Below, in pieces: positions 22,982 through 35,078 of a stretch of 64,000 nt of DNA (positions are counted from its first letter, which is position 1; every line of letters begins with the position of its first letter). The notes beneath the pieces were generated by a model. That model was not told the DNA's origin. It made no database searches and was given only the letters and a program-made list of their open reading frames with translations. The stretch is from Corticium candelabrum (taxonomy: Eukaryota; Porifera; Homoscleromorpha; Homosclerophorida; Plakinidae): positions 3,660,607-3,724,606 of the forward strand of contig NC_085095.1 in assembly GCF_963422355.1 (NCBI RefSeq). Direction: 5' to 3'. Position numbers and translations under genes: made by a program.

Positions 22982-25790
22982 ATGGAAGAAGTGAAAGCAG
23001 CAGTTCAAAATGTATCTAATAGCGTCGGGATTGAAATGTCAAGAGAGTACTGTGCAAACTTTGAGTCGGTATTTTCGGAGGCTCTAGACGTTTACAATAC
23101 TTTCTTTCTTGGAGTTGAGAAAAGTAAAGACAAGCTTGAAGATGCTATGAAAAAGTTTGAAGCACACTTCATTCCAAATGTAACATAGCGTACGAAAGAC
23201 ATTGTTTCTTTATGAGAGACTAGATGCAAGTTGAGACAATTGACCAGTATGTTACTGAGATACGTATATTAGAGAAGACGTGTGAATTCAGAGCTATCAG
23301 TGAGTTATTGGTAAAAGACAGGTTACTCTGTGGAGTTCTGAAGTCAGGAGAGAGAGAGATTGTTGAGAGAGTTGGACTGGACTTGACCTTAGAGAAAGCA
23401 GTGGCGATATTAAAGGCATCCGAATTGTCTCAGTTTCTGTTGAAAGAGTTGGAATGTGGTTCTACCAGTATGACAAGCGACCTAGATGCAGTTAAAAAAA
23501 AGTAAAAAGACAGGAGACCGGCAATTCATTCGAGATTGTCATACGTGTGGGAGGAATCGTCCAGATAGAAGATTGTCTTGTCTTTACAAGAAACTGTTTA
23601 TAGTGTGGACTACGCGGACATTTTGCAAGTAAGTGCAAGGATAGTAAGGCACAAGTGCAGGAAATGATGGTTCAAGAAGAACAGCCTACTGAAATGTTTG
23701 TTAATGCTCTAGTTGGCTCAAAGTCAGATTTTGGTCTATGTCTTTGTAAATAACGGCATTATGGTAAACTTTAAACTAGACGTAGGAGCTCAAGTCAATG
23801 TCTTGCTCGGAATGTTTATTGTAGACTGACAGCTAAACCAGTACTGGAACTGGCTAAAATTAGATTAATGCCATATTGGTTATCTAGGCCACTGCCAGTA
23901 GATGGACAATTCTTGTGTCAGGTGGAGCATGAAGCAACTCACCATTTGCAGTTTATGTTGTGCCGACAACAGCTTCGCCAATATTGGGACTGAATGCATG
24001 TCAAAATCTAGGACTGGTTAAACGAATTGCTAAAGTAGATAGAAATGGCAATCAGATTGTAAAGGAGTCAGTTCTGAAAGATTATTCTACTGTGTGTGGT
24101 ACTCAAGGACTTCTAATAGATCATGTCTATCAAATTCGATTGAAAGAAAGTGCAGTTCCATATTCAGTTTTAGCTCCTCGACGCGTAAAGCTTCCTCTGC
24201 TGCCAAAATTTAGAAAATGAATTAGAGAATGCAGAAAATGGGAATTATTCAAGAAGTGGTTGAACCGACAGATTGGGTTGCACTTAGGGTGCCAGTTCTC
24301 AAGAAGAATGGCCAAATAAGAGTGTATTGACTGCAGTGAGCTCAACAAATCTATACGGCGTAAACGATTCCAAATTCCTGTGGCAGAGAAAAGTTTCGCT
24401 GAAATTGAAGGTGCTAAGTGTTTTACAACTCTGGATCCTGAATCATGATTTTGGCAGATTCTTTTCAATAAAAGCAGCTTGTTACATAACAACGTTTATT
24501 ACACCATTTGGACGTTTCTGATGTCTGATGTTGCCATTTGGCATTACCTCTGGTTCTGACATTTTTCAGAGAGTGATGAGGCAGATCTTGGCAGGAAGAT
24601 GGCTGGATTGTTTATTGATACATCGTGGTATGGGGTGTGAATGAAGAAGAGCACTATCAGCAAATTGAGGCTGGTTCTAGAGAAATGTAAGACCAATGGA
24701 TGAAGTTGAATATAAGCAAATGCCAGCTCCGGAAACAAAAAGTCTAATTTTTTTGTTCTGTTTTGTCTAACGAAGGTTTGAAAGCTGATCCAGACAAGAT
24801 TAGTGCAATAACTTTACTAGACAGTCCAGCAAATAGAGATCAGTTACGTACTATGTTGGGAATGTTTAGTTATTTGGCCAAGTTTGTGCCCGAGTTTGTT
24901 CGCAAATCTGGTCTACTAAGAAACTTGTTTCGTGAGGACACAGATTGGAAATAAACAGCTGAGTATCAAAAGGCTTGTCAGATTGGAAGCAATTGGTTGT
25001 TCAAGCACCAGTTTTAGCATTTTATAGTGCTGAAGCTAAAACAATTGTCTCAGCCGATGCCTCATCGTATGGTCTGGGTGCCGCATTGCTGCAAATTTAA
25101 TCAGATGGAAGAAAAGCACTGGTTATGTATGCATCAAGAACGTTGACAGATCAAGAAGAACGTTTTCACAAATTGAAAAAGAAGCATTGACTAAATTTGG
25201 TTTGGGATGTGACCGATTTAAATCATTTCTGTTGGATCGAGATGAACCATTTACTAATTGAAACAGATCATAAAAGTTTAGTCACTATTTTCAACAAGAA
25301 AGGCTTAGATCAAAGTCCTCCGCAGACTTAATGTTATAAAATGCGTATGATAAATTTAACTTTCAAGTTTTCTATGTTCTTGTGAGAGACTTGCAAGTAG
25401 CTAATGCGTTGTATAGACGACCACGAAGTCCTGCTAATGTAGATATATAGCATGGTGGATGAGTTGATAAGGAATTAGAGCAACACGTTGAGAGAATTCG
25501 AGATGCATTACCAGCATCAAAAGATAGTCTACTGAGAATCAAGGAGACAACTTGTCAAGATTTAGATATGCAAGTGTTGATCAGAGTTGTTAATGCAGGA
25601 TGGCCGAATCGGTTTACTCAGGTTGTTGCTGCTGTTTGTCCATTTTGGAGCCATAAGGATATATTGACTGTGCTTGACGGGTTAGAGTTGAGGGGACATC
25701 AGATAGTCCCAAATCTATGAGAAAGGAGATGCTTTATTGGCACATGATGGCCATTTGCGAATAGTAAAGACCAAGAAACGAGCAAGACAG
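22982..25790 (+). pseudogene. Ty3/gypsy retrotransposon gag-pol, heavily decayed
   Basis: Successive frames hold, in the normal order: a gag-like segment (DKLEDAMKKFEAHFIP; VETIDQYVTEIRILEKTCEF), a protease-like part (KLDVGAQVNVL), reverse transcriptase (PVLKKNGQIRVCIDCSELNK; after decay LSNEGLKADPDKISAI and MLGMFSYLAKFVPEF), RNase H ([35 protein letters not shown]) and an integrase-proximal stretch ending near 25800. At least eight stops or frame changes interrupt it, and the integrase core is missing. No LTRs were found at either end. Gene order and the RT/RNase H motifs support the Ty3/gypsy group. Confidence 0.85.
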
Positions 25791-25815
25791 TCAGTGTGGC
25801 GGCCGCAAATGAATA

Positions 25816-26110
25816 ACCAGTTAGAGTTAACAGTACTATATGCACTAATATACATGATACATACATAACTTTACTAGTAGGTACTATGCACTAACATACA
25901 TACCTATATAACATACATACGTATACATAACATAGGTACTGTACTATGTCCACCAACGTACAGAACATAGGTACTGTACAATAGCCATTATCATACATAC
26001 ATGCACAACAGGTAATACATGCAGTAACATACATTTTTTGTATTATATCGGAGTATGTACGACTACAATAACAACGTACTAAAATTACATCAAATACACA
26101 ACTAAACTAT
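25816..26110. repeat. degenerate ACATA/TACTGTACTATG repeat tract
   Basis: Loose repeats of CATACATA with several GGTACTGTAC copies, directly following the gypsy remnant's 3' end. Possibly an expanded microsatellite at the insertion edge. Confidence 0.6.
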
Positions 26111-26893
26111 ACAGAAAGAAGGAAGAACATACCTACAATACACTAAGAAACCTAAGTGATGTAACTAATTGTACCAATGGTGTCTCTGATCCTTTACGTC
26201 TGTACCAGCAATGTCTAATACACACATACATTTTACAAGAGTCTCTAGGGCCACGGTTAGCTACAACAGTCACTATGCACATGCTACAATGTAACTCTAG
26301 AAAACTCTAGAACCAACAACAACAGTCACTATATGTACTTGCTAGAATGAGCAATAGTCAATATATGAACTTGTTTTGACAGAAACAACACTCCATAGAG
26401 AGAGGCAATTGCATGTGAAATCCTTGCATGCGAAATCTGTGCCCATCCCATACATAAACTTCTAATCCATATATACATGTACATACATTCATACATACAT
26501 AGTACATACATACATGTAGACAAACAATTAATATTCAATTGAAAAATCATTACTAAGCAATCAGTCTTATGCACATCATTTCTAATCGGTCTGTCTGTAT
26601 GTAATTCATGCAAACAACTCTTGTTGGCCGCTAGTGGAACAGCAATGTCAATCTTACAGAGTCTTTTTAATGGAAGAATGTTACTTAGTAACCCCAAATT
26701 TTAACTGTAAGTAGCTATTGAAAGACTATAACTACATATTTGTGTGTGGTGCATGCGCTTGCACATAGACATCTAGAGAATTCTGGTATGTTGTCTTTTA
26801 GCAAGTAAACATGTAGCTTGTCTTTACAATAGAGTGATTTATTGCTCAATAATAGTGCATCGTCACCTGTTGAGAACACACAAAAGGACACCA
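26111..26893. other. non-coding stretch
   Basis: Only scattered short frames; the 122-codon minus frame at 26329-26697 shows no motif and overlaps a CATA repeat. No gene called. Confidence 0.35.
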
Positions 26894-27090
26894 GAAATAA
26901 ATGCATCAATTGATTGTGCGGCTCAGTATAAGACACAGGAAACACTAAAACGACACTGAAGGAAACATGGTACTGGTTACGAAAAAGACATTTGGCATAA
27001 ATGTATGGTTGAAGAATGTGGTTTGAAATTTATGCAAGTGAAGAATCTAACAGAACACACGGTGTCCCATACCATAACATGGACATGGGT
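26894..27090 (+). pseudogene. C2H2 zinc-finger fragment
   Basis: One plus frame reads CAAQYKTQETLKRH, a TGA stop, RKHGTGYEKDIWH, then CMVEECGLKFMQVKNLTEH plus TVSH. The last piece fits C-x4-C-x12-H-x3-H, and the first looks like the second half of another finger. The in-frame stop at about 26957 and the lack of further exons suggest a broken gene or transposon piece. Confidence 0.55.
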
Positions 27091-27176
27091 ATGTTGTACT
27101 TTCACCCTACATTCATGTCAGAGATAATGCCATATGGATGTATTTGTACCATCCACAGGAATACGTGAACTTGAAT

Positions 27177-29415
27177 TCACTCGCAATCCAAAAGGACTAC
27201 CGAAGATTCTTTAGTAGCAGAAGTAGAAAGGAGGCGTTTGACTAGATCTCGGCTAGAATTACAACTACCAATAAATGCAAGAGGAGAGACACTTTCTGCT
27301 TCACGTAATCCCAGACCTCCCAGAGTGATTGGCAAGGATGCTTGACACCACTCTTCATCTGAAAGCGACGAGTGAGACAAAATTTCTAGTGAATGTCGCA
27401 AGCATTGATCGAAAAGATAGCGTTTCTGCGTTGCTTTTCTTGGGGTAACAGTGCGAAGAAGATGGTTGATCTTAGGAAGAGATAAACAACTGCGCAGAAG
27501 TTGAAATTCAATCTGAGGATTATCGATATCTATGAGATGGTTTTGAGCTTTCGTTACGGTGTTAATGTGTTTTTGGAAAACTGCGTCATAATACTGTTCA
27601 GATCCTTAAATGGGTGAGCCCAATAAATCTACACCACCTTCTACTTGCATAACACGTTAGACTTGTGAAGGAATCTCTGGAAAACATTGGTCACCGCTGG
27701 GCCAAAAAACTTTACACTTGTTCAAGTTCAGGTATAAGCCGTATTTTGGGCCTGTTGATTGTAACGAATCAAGCAGTGAAGCAATCGATGATCTTGTGCC
27801 AATAAATTTTCCATCGTCCAAATACCAAATTTGTAAGCGCAGATCAGAAATTTGGTTGCCAACCTCATCTAGGAGTTCTAAAACCACTAAGCTGAATAGC
27901 AGTTGATCCAATGGATCACCTTGTTAAACACCACATTTGGAAAGAATACGGTGGGTACCAAAGCACAATTCTCCAGCGCAATGATAAGACCAAGAAACCC
28001 AAGCATATATATCAGGTAATTCTTTATGTAGACGATAAAGAAAAGATAGTCTGTTGCATTCATTGAACGCGTTCTTCATGTCAACTTTTAAACATCAGAG
28101 ATCTTCCTCTGAAGAATGGCAACTAATGAACGATCTTACCGTGTGGACAGCAGCTTCCAAACCGCCTTTTACTGCTACTCCTATTTGACCATATGGTAGT
28201 AATAGTTCTTCAAGACGAGGTTTAGTGGCAGCACAGCACAAACGACTTGCAAGACGACGAATTGTTCATCAACTACAATGGGTCTGTACCCACCATTCTT
28301 CTTTTTCACAGCTGTAAGAGGGGCACCTACTAGCCAAGGAGCAATACATGTAGGTAATTTCCCGGCAAGCAGATTATTCATGAAAACGGTGAGACTGTCA
28401 AGGCAGAATTGAGCTGCTGGGGCTATGGTACAACAAATTGCATCCAACAGATGTTGCGCCCTCAACTGTGAATCACCAGGACTTGACCCTATTGGAAATG
28501 AGTGAAGACTTGATAAAACATCTTTATTCTCTACCACTAACGAAGGTGGTGTACCATAAGAACAGTCAGGAAGTTGACAGTCTGGGTGAAGAGATAAAAG
28601 TTCTTCATATGCAGCAGAGTTGTTATGATCTGCACAACCCTCTGAGAAAAGAGAGCGAACAGCGTCACTGTAACGGCCTTCACGAGCCAGTCTGATGGCT
28701 CGACGTGCATTGCTTATTCCAACATCAACAGAGGTAAAACTCTTGTTGTCAAGGCGAGAAGCATCATTACGAGCTTCTAACCACAATGAGACCATATCTC
28801 CAATTTACCATTGCTTAATACATGACAGAAATAGACTTTTGATAACATGACGTCTCGTCTTCTCACCTCGATGAGGCACACGAAGAACAGATTTTGCAAA
28901 AGCAAACAGTCTCACCATACCCAGAATACTATGACTGACACACAAACGAAATTCCCCGGAAAGTACGTTAGCTACCAAAGAACGAACCGATTTGGGAATG
29001 TGAACAACAGTGAAGACTGGGAGAGCCATCACCTCATTCATCACAGCATCAAAAGTCGGTATGTCTATTGAATTAGCATAATCTAGACGAGCAGCCAAGG
29101 AAAGACCATCAAGACAATGTCACTAGATGGATTAAAGCTACGGTCAATAGCAAAAGAACGTTTATTTGTGGTTGAACATCCAATATGACAACATCGGGTT
29201 TCAGACCGTTCAGTAATTGTTCACATGCAGTATCCCGTACAACAGGAGCCTGTGTTGTAGACAACCAAAAAGAATTGTTTGGATCCACCATAGTGCCACC
29301 TCAACGACAGTTTCCAGAACCCTGAGATCGACGACAAGATTTCCAGTGACTTGAGTAAGCGAAACCGCATTTTGAACATAAATATCGGTCATGTGCTTGT
29401 AAAAACTGTGCTATA
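27177..29415 (-). pseudogene. YLDDG-type reverse transcriptase element, N-terminus to thumb
   Basis: Read 29415 down to 27177: a finger-like CSKCGFAYSSHWKSCRRS, then IPKSVRSLVANVLSGEFRLC, FAFAKSVLRVPHRG, SNARRAIRLAREGRYSDAVR, SPGDSQLRAQHLLDAI, PWLVGAPLTAVKKKNGGYRP, the RT core with QGDPLDQLLFSL and YLDDGKF (the catalytic YxDD box), and finally WCQASLPITLGGLGLREAES plus FIGSCNSSRDLV. At least four stops or frame changes disrupt it. The order of blocks matches a widespread RT family with a YLDDG box and a C-terminal nuclease-like domain; its superfamily name I cannot fix from sequence alone. Confidence 0.75.
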
Positions 29416-29621
29416 TAGTACAGTATATTTCAATACAACAAATCTACGATACAGGCAAATCCCACGAACTAAAATTACTGTCATTATTGTGTAACAACAA
29501 TCGCCTGAGAATCATGCGTGCATTATACGACCACAACTTGACTGACAATTGCTGCAACAAATAATTTAAAGACTGACTAAAAGGACAGTATTAACAGAAA
29601 CAGTTCTAGATGCTATAGTCT

Positions 29622-30037
29622 TCAATGTATCCAAGACGACATCCGATCATGACCCACTTGATTCAACTGCAAGCGGAAAGAAGAGTGCACCAGATGAAAC
29701 ACTTGGATGTCATACTTCATACACTTTGAAATTTCTCCTTCTAAAGCCGCAAAACCGGTGTTGCTTGCTGAATGCGACACAAATCTTTGCTGGAACGAAT
29801 TACACACGGTTAAATCAAAGTAAGCCAGACAGCCAAACAAAAATTTTGGATGATAGACATCGCCAGGTCGACTATAGTTCTCTGAAGAAGATCCTTGTTC
29901 GCGTCAAGTTCCTTTATCGTGTACTAGCAAAGCTTGAAAAATGACATCTCTCAATGCATCATGACGTCTAGAACGTAAAGAAATCTTCCGGCAACCAAGA
30001 AGATGATCACCAAACTTATCCAATACTTGGCCACAGA
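29622..30037 (-). pseudogene. C-terminal domain of a second YLDDG-type RT copy
   Basis: Minus strand: CICGQVLDKFGDHLLGCRK, RRHDALRDVIFQALL, then RPGDVYHPKF and AYFDLTVCNSFQQRFVSHSA. These are the cysteine/histidine cluster and RPxDV...D(V/L)TV nuclease-like part of the same family as the neighbours. A stop and a frame change occur in the middle. It lies upstream (in minus sense) of the 27177-29415 copy, so it comes from another insertion. Confidence 0.7.
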
Positions 30038-30044
30038 TGCAACG

Positions 30045-31080
30045 AACAGCATTTGGAGGTGAGACCTTCTCTCAGAGAAGCAGTCCAGTCTTCACCAGCT
30101 GCTTACGTAGGAAGTTGCAATTCTACTCGTAAGATGGTACAGGACTTCCTCAAAAAGGCTTGCATTCACTGGATATTGCAAATATATATTCTCAAGTCCT
30201 TTACTATCAGGAGACTCCGAAAGTCATTTTCAGATTTGTCACTATCTGAAAAGCAAACACGTTTCTTCGACTTTAGATTTCAATCAATGCATCTCGTACA
30301 GGAGCTTGATTGCGGGCAATACCCAACTCTAATTTTGGCCTTTCCATGTCTCCTCATGAGTTTGTTATTGCAGTACGGCTGTGGTTGGGAATCAAGATTT
30401 TCCTTCTTCTCCGGCATCGGTCTTGTGCAGTTGTGGTCAGCTCGTTGACACTTTTTTGATCACCTTCTTAGTTGTGGTTTTGGTCCAGAGCGCACACATA
30501 GACACAACGCATTGGCAGAAGTTATTTTCCAGGCCTTATTGGTTGAGAACTGAGATGTTATGAGGGAGATGAGGTGAAATGGTTCTACTGAAAGCCATCC
30601 TCCTGGTGATGTTTTTTACTCTGATTTCTTTGAGGGTCAACCTTCCTATTTTAACGTAACAGATACATACTCTTTCCAGCCGTTATATGTGACAAAATCA
30701 GCTGTAAGGGCTGGAGCCGCAGCAGAGGCAGGTGAAGAACAAAGGATATTTGCCATGAAAACAGAGTTCGTACAGCTGGTGGTCTCTTTTACCCCTTAGT
30801 GGTTGAGGAGCTCTGGTCATCATTCAGCATCAAAACTCTGAAAGCTATTGCTTCCAAAATCTCAGCAGTCAGTGGCCTCATATTCCACCAGGCTTTCCTA
30901 ACTATGATGCAGCAACATTCTATTCAATTATGGAAACATAACTCGAGAACGATTCATAAGAGCATTCAGCTTGAAGTACAAGACGTTGATAGTTGGGATA
31001 TACGTAGTGTAATGTAAGACTTGTTAGTTTGGGGATGTTTTGGAGATTGTTTAATTTTGCAAGAAAAAAAGAAACAATAC
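30045..31080 (+). pseudogene. C-terminal domain of a third YLDDG-type RT copy
   Basis: Plus strand: AYVGSCNSTRKMVQDFL, then CGQLVDTF..HLLSCGFGPE, RHNALAEVIFQALL, GDVFYSDFFEGQPSYFNVTV, AGAAAEAGEEQRIF, and a last frame to 31017 with SIQLWKHN. A short 3' UTR and A-rich tail (31060-31080) follow. Several stops and frame changes break it. It starts almost exactly where the minus copy starts (30037/30045), so the two are head-to-head. Confidence 0.7.
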
Positions 31081-31477
31081 GTAATATAAACCAAGGCTGA
31101 ATTTGAGAGCTTTGTTTTTGAATAATGGACGTGGTTTAAAATAAACGTGGCTCCCGCAAATCTGATTGTCCAGACAAAAATTTCTTATACTTTGCTCAGC
31201 ATTTCATGCTAATTGATGTGTTTAGATCTGCATCAAATTGTTTTGGATGGAAGTAGAACTAAGAAGGGGAAGATTGGTTATGCCAGACTGGCCTGGTTTG
31301 TTGTGTCTGCATACATGGTTTGTAGCAATAACAGCTCTAGGTCAATACATTTGCAACACGTCTGAATCACTACATTTAGAACACTTCTGAGTCACAGAGC
31401 AGCCGCGACCTCCCAGACCCGTTTACCACCAATTAGAATCAGACTTGGGTCTGGGAGGTCGAGGCTGGAGCAGGATC

Positions 31478-31505
31478 CAGAGCCATATATGGCTCTGGCA
31501 GGTTC
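31478..31505. repeat. 22-bp perfect palindrome and target repeat beside the P element
   Basis: CCAGAGCCATATATGGCTCTGG is self-complementary and is flanked by GCAGGATC (left) and GCAGGTTC (right). The inner CAGAGCC/GGCTCTG match the P element's ends, so it looks like a P-type excision footprint or a minimal element. Confidence 0.7.
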
Positions 31506-31649
31506 CAGAGTCGTATATAAAGAGAGTTGCGGCATAGGTGTTTCAGGTCACGTGACGCATGGGCGCCATTTGACTCCAACTGCGCGTGTACGAGATCCGT
31601 TTTACTGACTGTTTTTGGGTTTTTCTTTGACTATCGAAGGTTGAGAGCA

Positions 31650-33303
31650 ATGCCTCCCTGCTGTGTGTGGGGTTGTTTCAACAGACACGAGAAAGGGCAT
31701 ACCATGTACAGGTTTCCGCGCGATCCTGCCAGAAGAAAAGTGTGGACAAATCGAGTCAGCCGAAAGAATTGGACTCCTACACTTTATTCTTACTTGTGTG
31801 ACGTAAGAAGAACATTGTGTACAAGCATGTATGAACAAATGTCAAAAAGAACGTCTTAGCAAACGTCTTAGGCCTGCTAGAGTGCTGTAGCTAGACTGTG
31901 TGCACAGGGTACAAGAATATAATTGATTGTTAGTTTCATGCGGCATTTTGGATGGTGCCGACAAGCTCGTATATCTGCAGTACACATTAGAACACTACAC
32001 AGTTCGGTAAGGTTTGAAATTAGTGCTTGTTGGCTGCTCTCACGCTACCTGCAGTATAACTTATGCGATTGTATATACCTATATATTTACTGCCCACACT
32101 TGATACTAGTAAAATTACCATAAGAAGCGCCTTGTAAAATTTCTGTTTATTTCTTCAAGGCTCATTTTGATAGCTCTCAATTTGAGCAACACAGGAAAGA
32201 CGGAAAGAAGAAACTGAAATGGAATGCAGTACCAACAATATTTTCCCACCGGAAAGTTGGCTCCAAGAATAGCAGAAAGTCCCGAAACAGCACAAAGGAA
32301 GAAGGCTCTATGAATGCTGGTGTCCAAGTAACAACAGATGTGCAAGATATAGCTATGCTGCTGATGCTATGCAAGAAGACCATCTGTCACCTGATGAGGG
32401 TAATGGTCTGTATTGAGATACGTCATCTTGTTTGAAATGATCATGAATGCATGTTAGTTTGTGCATGCTTGTTCTCATCACATATTTCATTGGCATGCTG
32501 TACTTCTGCTAACATAATGAATTTTTTTTTATTTGGTCTGTGGTCACACTCTTCAAGTCTTTGAAGATTAGTGGAAGAGAAAACTGGAAGCCTGTGCAAG
32601 CAGGTGTCATAATGGCAACAACTTCTGTGCTGGACATACAAGAGGAGTTGCTTGGTAGTGGACATAAGTTTCTGCTGACTTCACACCTCACTCAAGATTG
32701 TCTTGAGAACCTTTTTAGTGTAGTAAGGCTAAACAATCCTGTACCATCACCTGTGGCTTTCAAATGTGCACTAAAAATCATCAGCATTGCTCAGTTTATG
32801 AAACCTCTAGGTGGGAATCGTAGAAGCTATCAAGATGATGACTGTGGATTATTGTGTCCATAGTATTAAGACAAACGAGGTAGTGTGTGATGCTTGCCGT
32901 GAGTATGTCTTAAATTTAGCTCCAGATCATAGCAGTTTTGCAACACTAACTAGTTTGAGAGAATTCAAGAAGCGCAGTCTTGAGCATGTTACAGGTCGCA
33001 CATTTGATATGATGTTGAAGTACAGCTAATGTTTTGAAGTATAGCAGAAGATATTTGATGGCTACCAGAAATGTGAAAGAGGTTTTGATACGGATGGCTG
33101 AAGAACTCACTGATGACTGTGTCTATCCCACATGTCATAATATTAAGAGGAAAGTGATAGCTAGATATTTCAATGTACGTCTGCACATTTTCTGCAAGGG
33201 AATACAAAGGAAAAGGAAATATAACTTGGAAACAACCAAAGTAGTAGGAGAACTGGGAAGTCGAATCATGGCAATGAGAAAACTGATAACGAATGTGAAG
33301 TAG
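31650..33303 (+). pseudogene. THAP-domain P-element transposase lacking the catalytic core
   Basis: Exon 1 (31650-31802) and exon 2 (32160-32399) give a full THAP zinc finger: MPPCCVWGCFNRHEKGH, MYRFPRDPARRKVW, NWTPTLYSYLCD, then AHFDSSQFEQ and LKWNAVPTIF, keeping the C2CH residues and the AVPTIF end. Exon 3 (from 32558) jumps to the C-terminal part: FLLTSHLTQDCLENLFSVVR and NPVPSPVAFKCALKIISIAQ, as in THAP9/P transposases. The RNase-H-like centre with its acidic residues is missing. After about 32840 the frame shifts, and two more open segments (to 33029 and 33303) carry the remaining tail. Intron phases are all 0. The THAP finger might still be made as a truncated DNA-binding protein or repressor. 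Confidence 0.82.
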
Positions 33304-33893
33304 GAAGGAAGTGAATTGTGTATACCATGTAGTTATGTAGAATGGAAGACATCGCTCTACCTTTGTTTGAGATATTTGATTAATTAGTACACGTTTTGTT
33401 GCTTTCATTACACCCACTTGTATGTTTTAGTGTCTTTTTTTATCATGCATTCAAAACTATGTCCATACATTTATTCCTAGTTTATAGGAATGTTTATCAG
33501 CAAGCACGTTTTGTACTTACATATACATCAATTAACGTATTAATTAAATTACTATACATCTCCTCAGGGACAACATTGTCAACAGGTAATGAAAATATAC
33601 ATGTCTTATTTATGTAGACATAGAGGGTCAATGGGCGGTTGGACCCTTCTATGTTTTTGTATTACAGATTTTATGTATCTAATTTTGTAATTTTCTGCTA
33701 TTATTTTCTAATTCTTAATTTATTTTCAAAACAGTAATTTGAAAGATCTAATATTTTTGAATTTAAAATTTTAACATTTTAATTTAAAATTTAACTAAAT
33801 ATTTTTTAAAAATTTAATATTAACGTTTGAGTTTTAATTAATTTTTACTTTTTAAAACTGTTATTTTGTGGTTTCTCTATTACTTTAAAGGGG

Positions 33894-33960
33894 TTATTGT
33901 TGTTGCTGCTGTTGTGGTAGTTGCTGCTGTTGTGGTGGTTGCTGCTGTTGTTGTTGTTTC
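33894..33960. repeat. TTG/CTG trinucleotide repeat
   Basis: Imperfect (GTTGCTGCT)n repeat in the non-coding 3' part of the P element; an AT-rich block (33700-33880) precedes it. Confidence 0.9.
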
Positions 33961-35078
33961 TTTATAGGTTGCTCGGTCACTCACGTAAATTTAAAATTTT
34001 ATGGGCATAAAGAGTTATTGTCATTTAGAGCAACTATTAATTTTTGCAGTTTGTATAGACTTTTTTGTATACACACTATTACAAAATATGTATTTAAAGA
34101 GAGAGAGAGTATGATTACTGCTTAGAATTTATACTGCCTTTTGTAGTTTGCGTAGTCTCACTTGATTATTTCTTTAACTGATTGATCGTTTTCAAAAGAT
34201 TGTACGTCTCACTTTGCTCACAGATAAGTCTAGGATACATGTTGCACAGTTAGGGTGACATGAACCGAATTCCGAGGCTAACGCGAGAGGTTCTGCAAGA
34301 GTCCTTGGAAAGTGACGTTCCGATCGCCTAGTTCTCCTTCGAAGGATTTCTGTTAGAGTGCATAGGGTGCGAGGAACAAATCTAGGGTGTAATGCGGTTT
34401 GTTGTAAGCTTCATATCTCTCAGCGACTACTTTCCGAAACCAGGACCAACGAGAAGCGATACGTACTGACGTTCAGTCGACCTCGATTTTACGCTACAAG
34501 ATTCTGCTTGAGTAGGGTAACAACTCAGTTTATTATGGAAACGTCATTTGTTTCATACGATTTTTTCCAGATTATTGTAGTTGCGCAGTTGGAGTCAAAA
34601 TGGCGTCCAAAATACGGGTTGTCGCAACTCTCTCTAGATACGGCTCTGGCAGGATCTAGAGTCTGGCAACATCGGCCTCTGCAGTGCCTGCCATATGGTC
34701 TCGCTTAGCCAGGCTCTCCCGACGCGTCATACTTTCGGTGGTACGGAGTTAGCAAGCCACAGGAGTTGAATGCACATCTCTTTTTTAGTCGAATTTGAGT
34801 CAATTTTGACGACCTTGTATGTTTGGGAAATTTGTGGCACGGCACTAAATCTTTGGGCGGGGAATATGTAATGGAAAATTTCCCTCCCACCCATACATAG
34901 TTTCCAACAAACGCGAATACTGCTGCGTGATTGGACCACTGGAAGCATGCCTATTAGTAAGTCACTCGCTGGTTACGTCACTCGCTGGTTACTTCACTCG
35001 CTACCACGTCACTCCAGAACGCGTGATCTAGGCGGTGCCCGCTTAATTGATATTAATTGACCTTTCTTCGTATCTATA

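Larger units (their letters stand above)
31506..34648 (+). mobile_element. P-type transposon with 8-bp target duplication
   Basis: The left end CAGAGTCGTATATAAAGAGA and the right end (reversed) CAGAGCCGTATCTAGAGAGA form inverted repeats of about 30 bases. Flanking 8-mers GCAGGTTC (31498-31505) and GCAGGATC (34649-34656) differ at one base. P elements make 8-base duplications, and the inside encodes a THAP/P-transposase pseudogene, so three lines agree. The paralogous locus at 47448-47455 lacks the insertion. Confidence 0.85.

Noticed and set aside
25816..26110. Possible CRISPR-like array
   Set aside because: Units vary in length, have no constant spacer size and consist of simple ACATA repeats in eukaryotic DNA.
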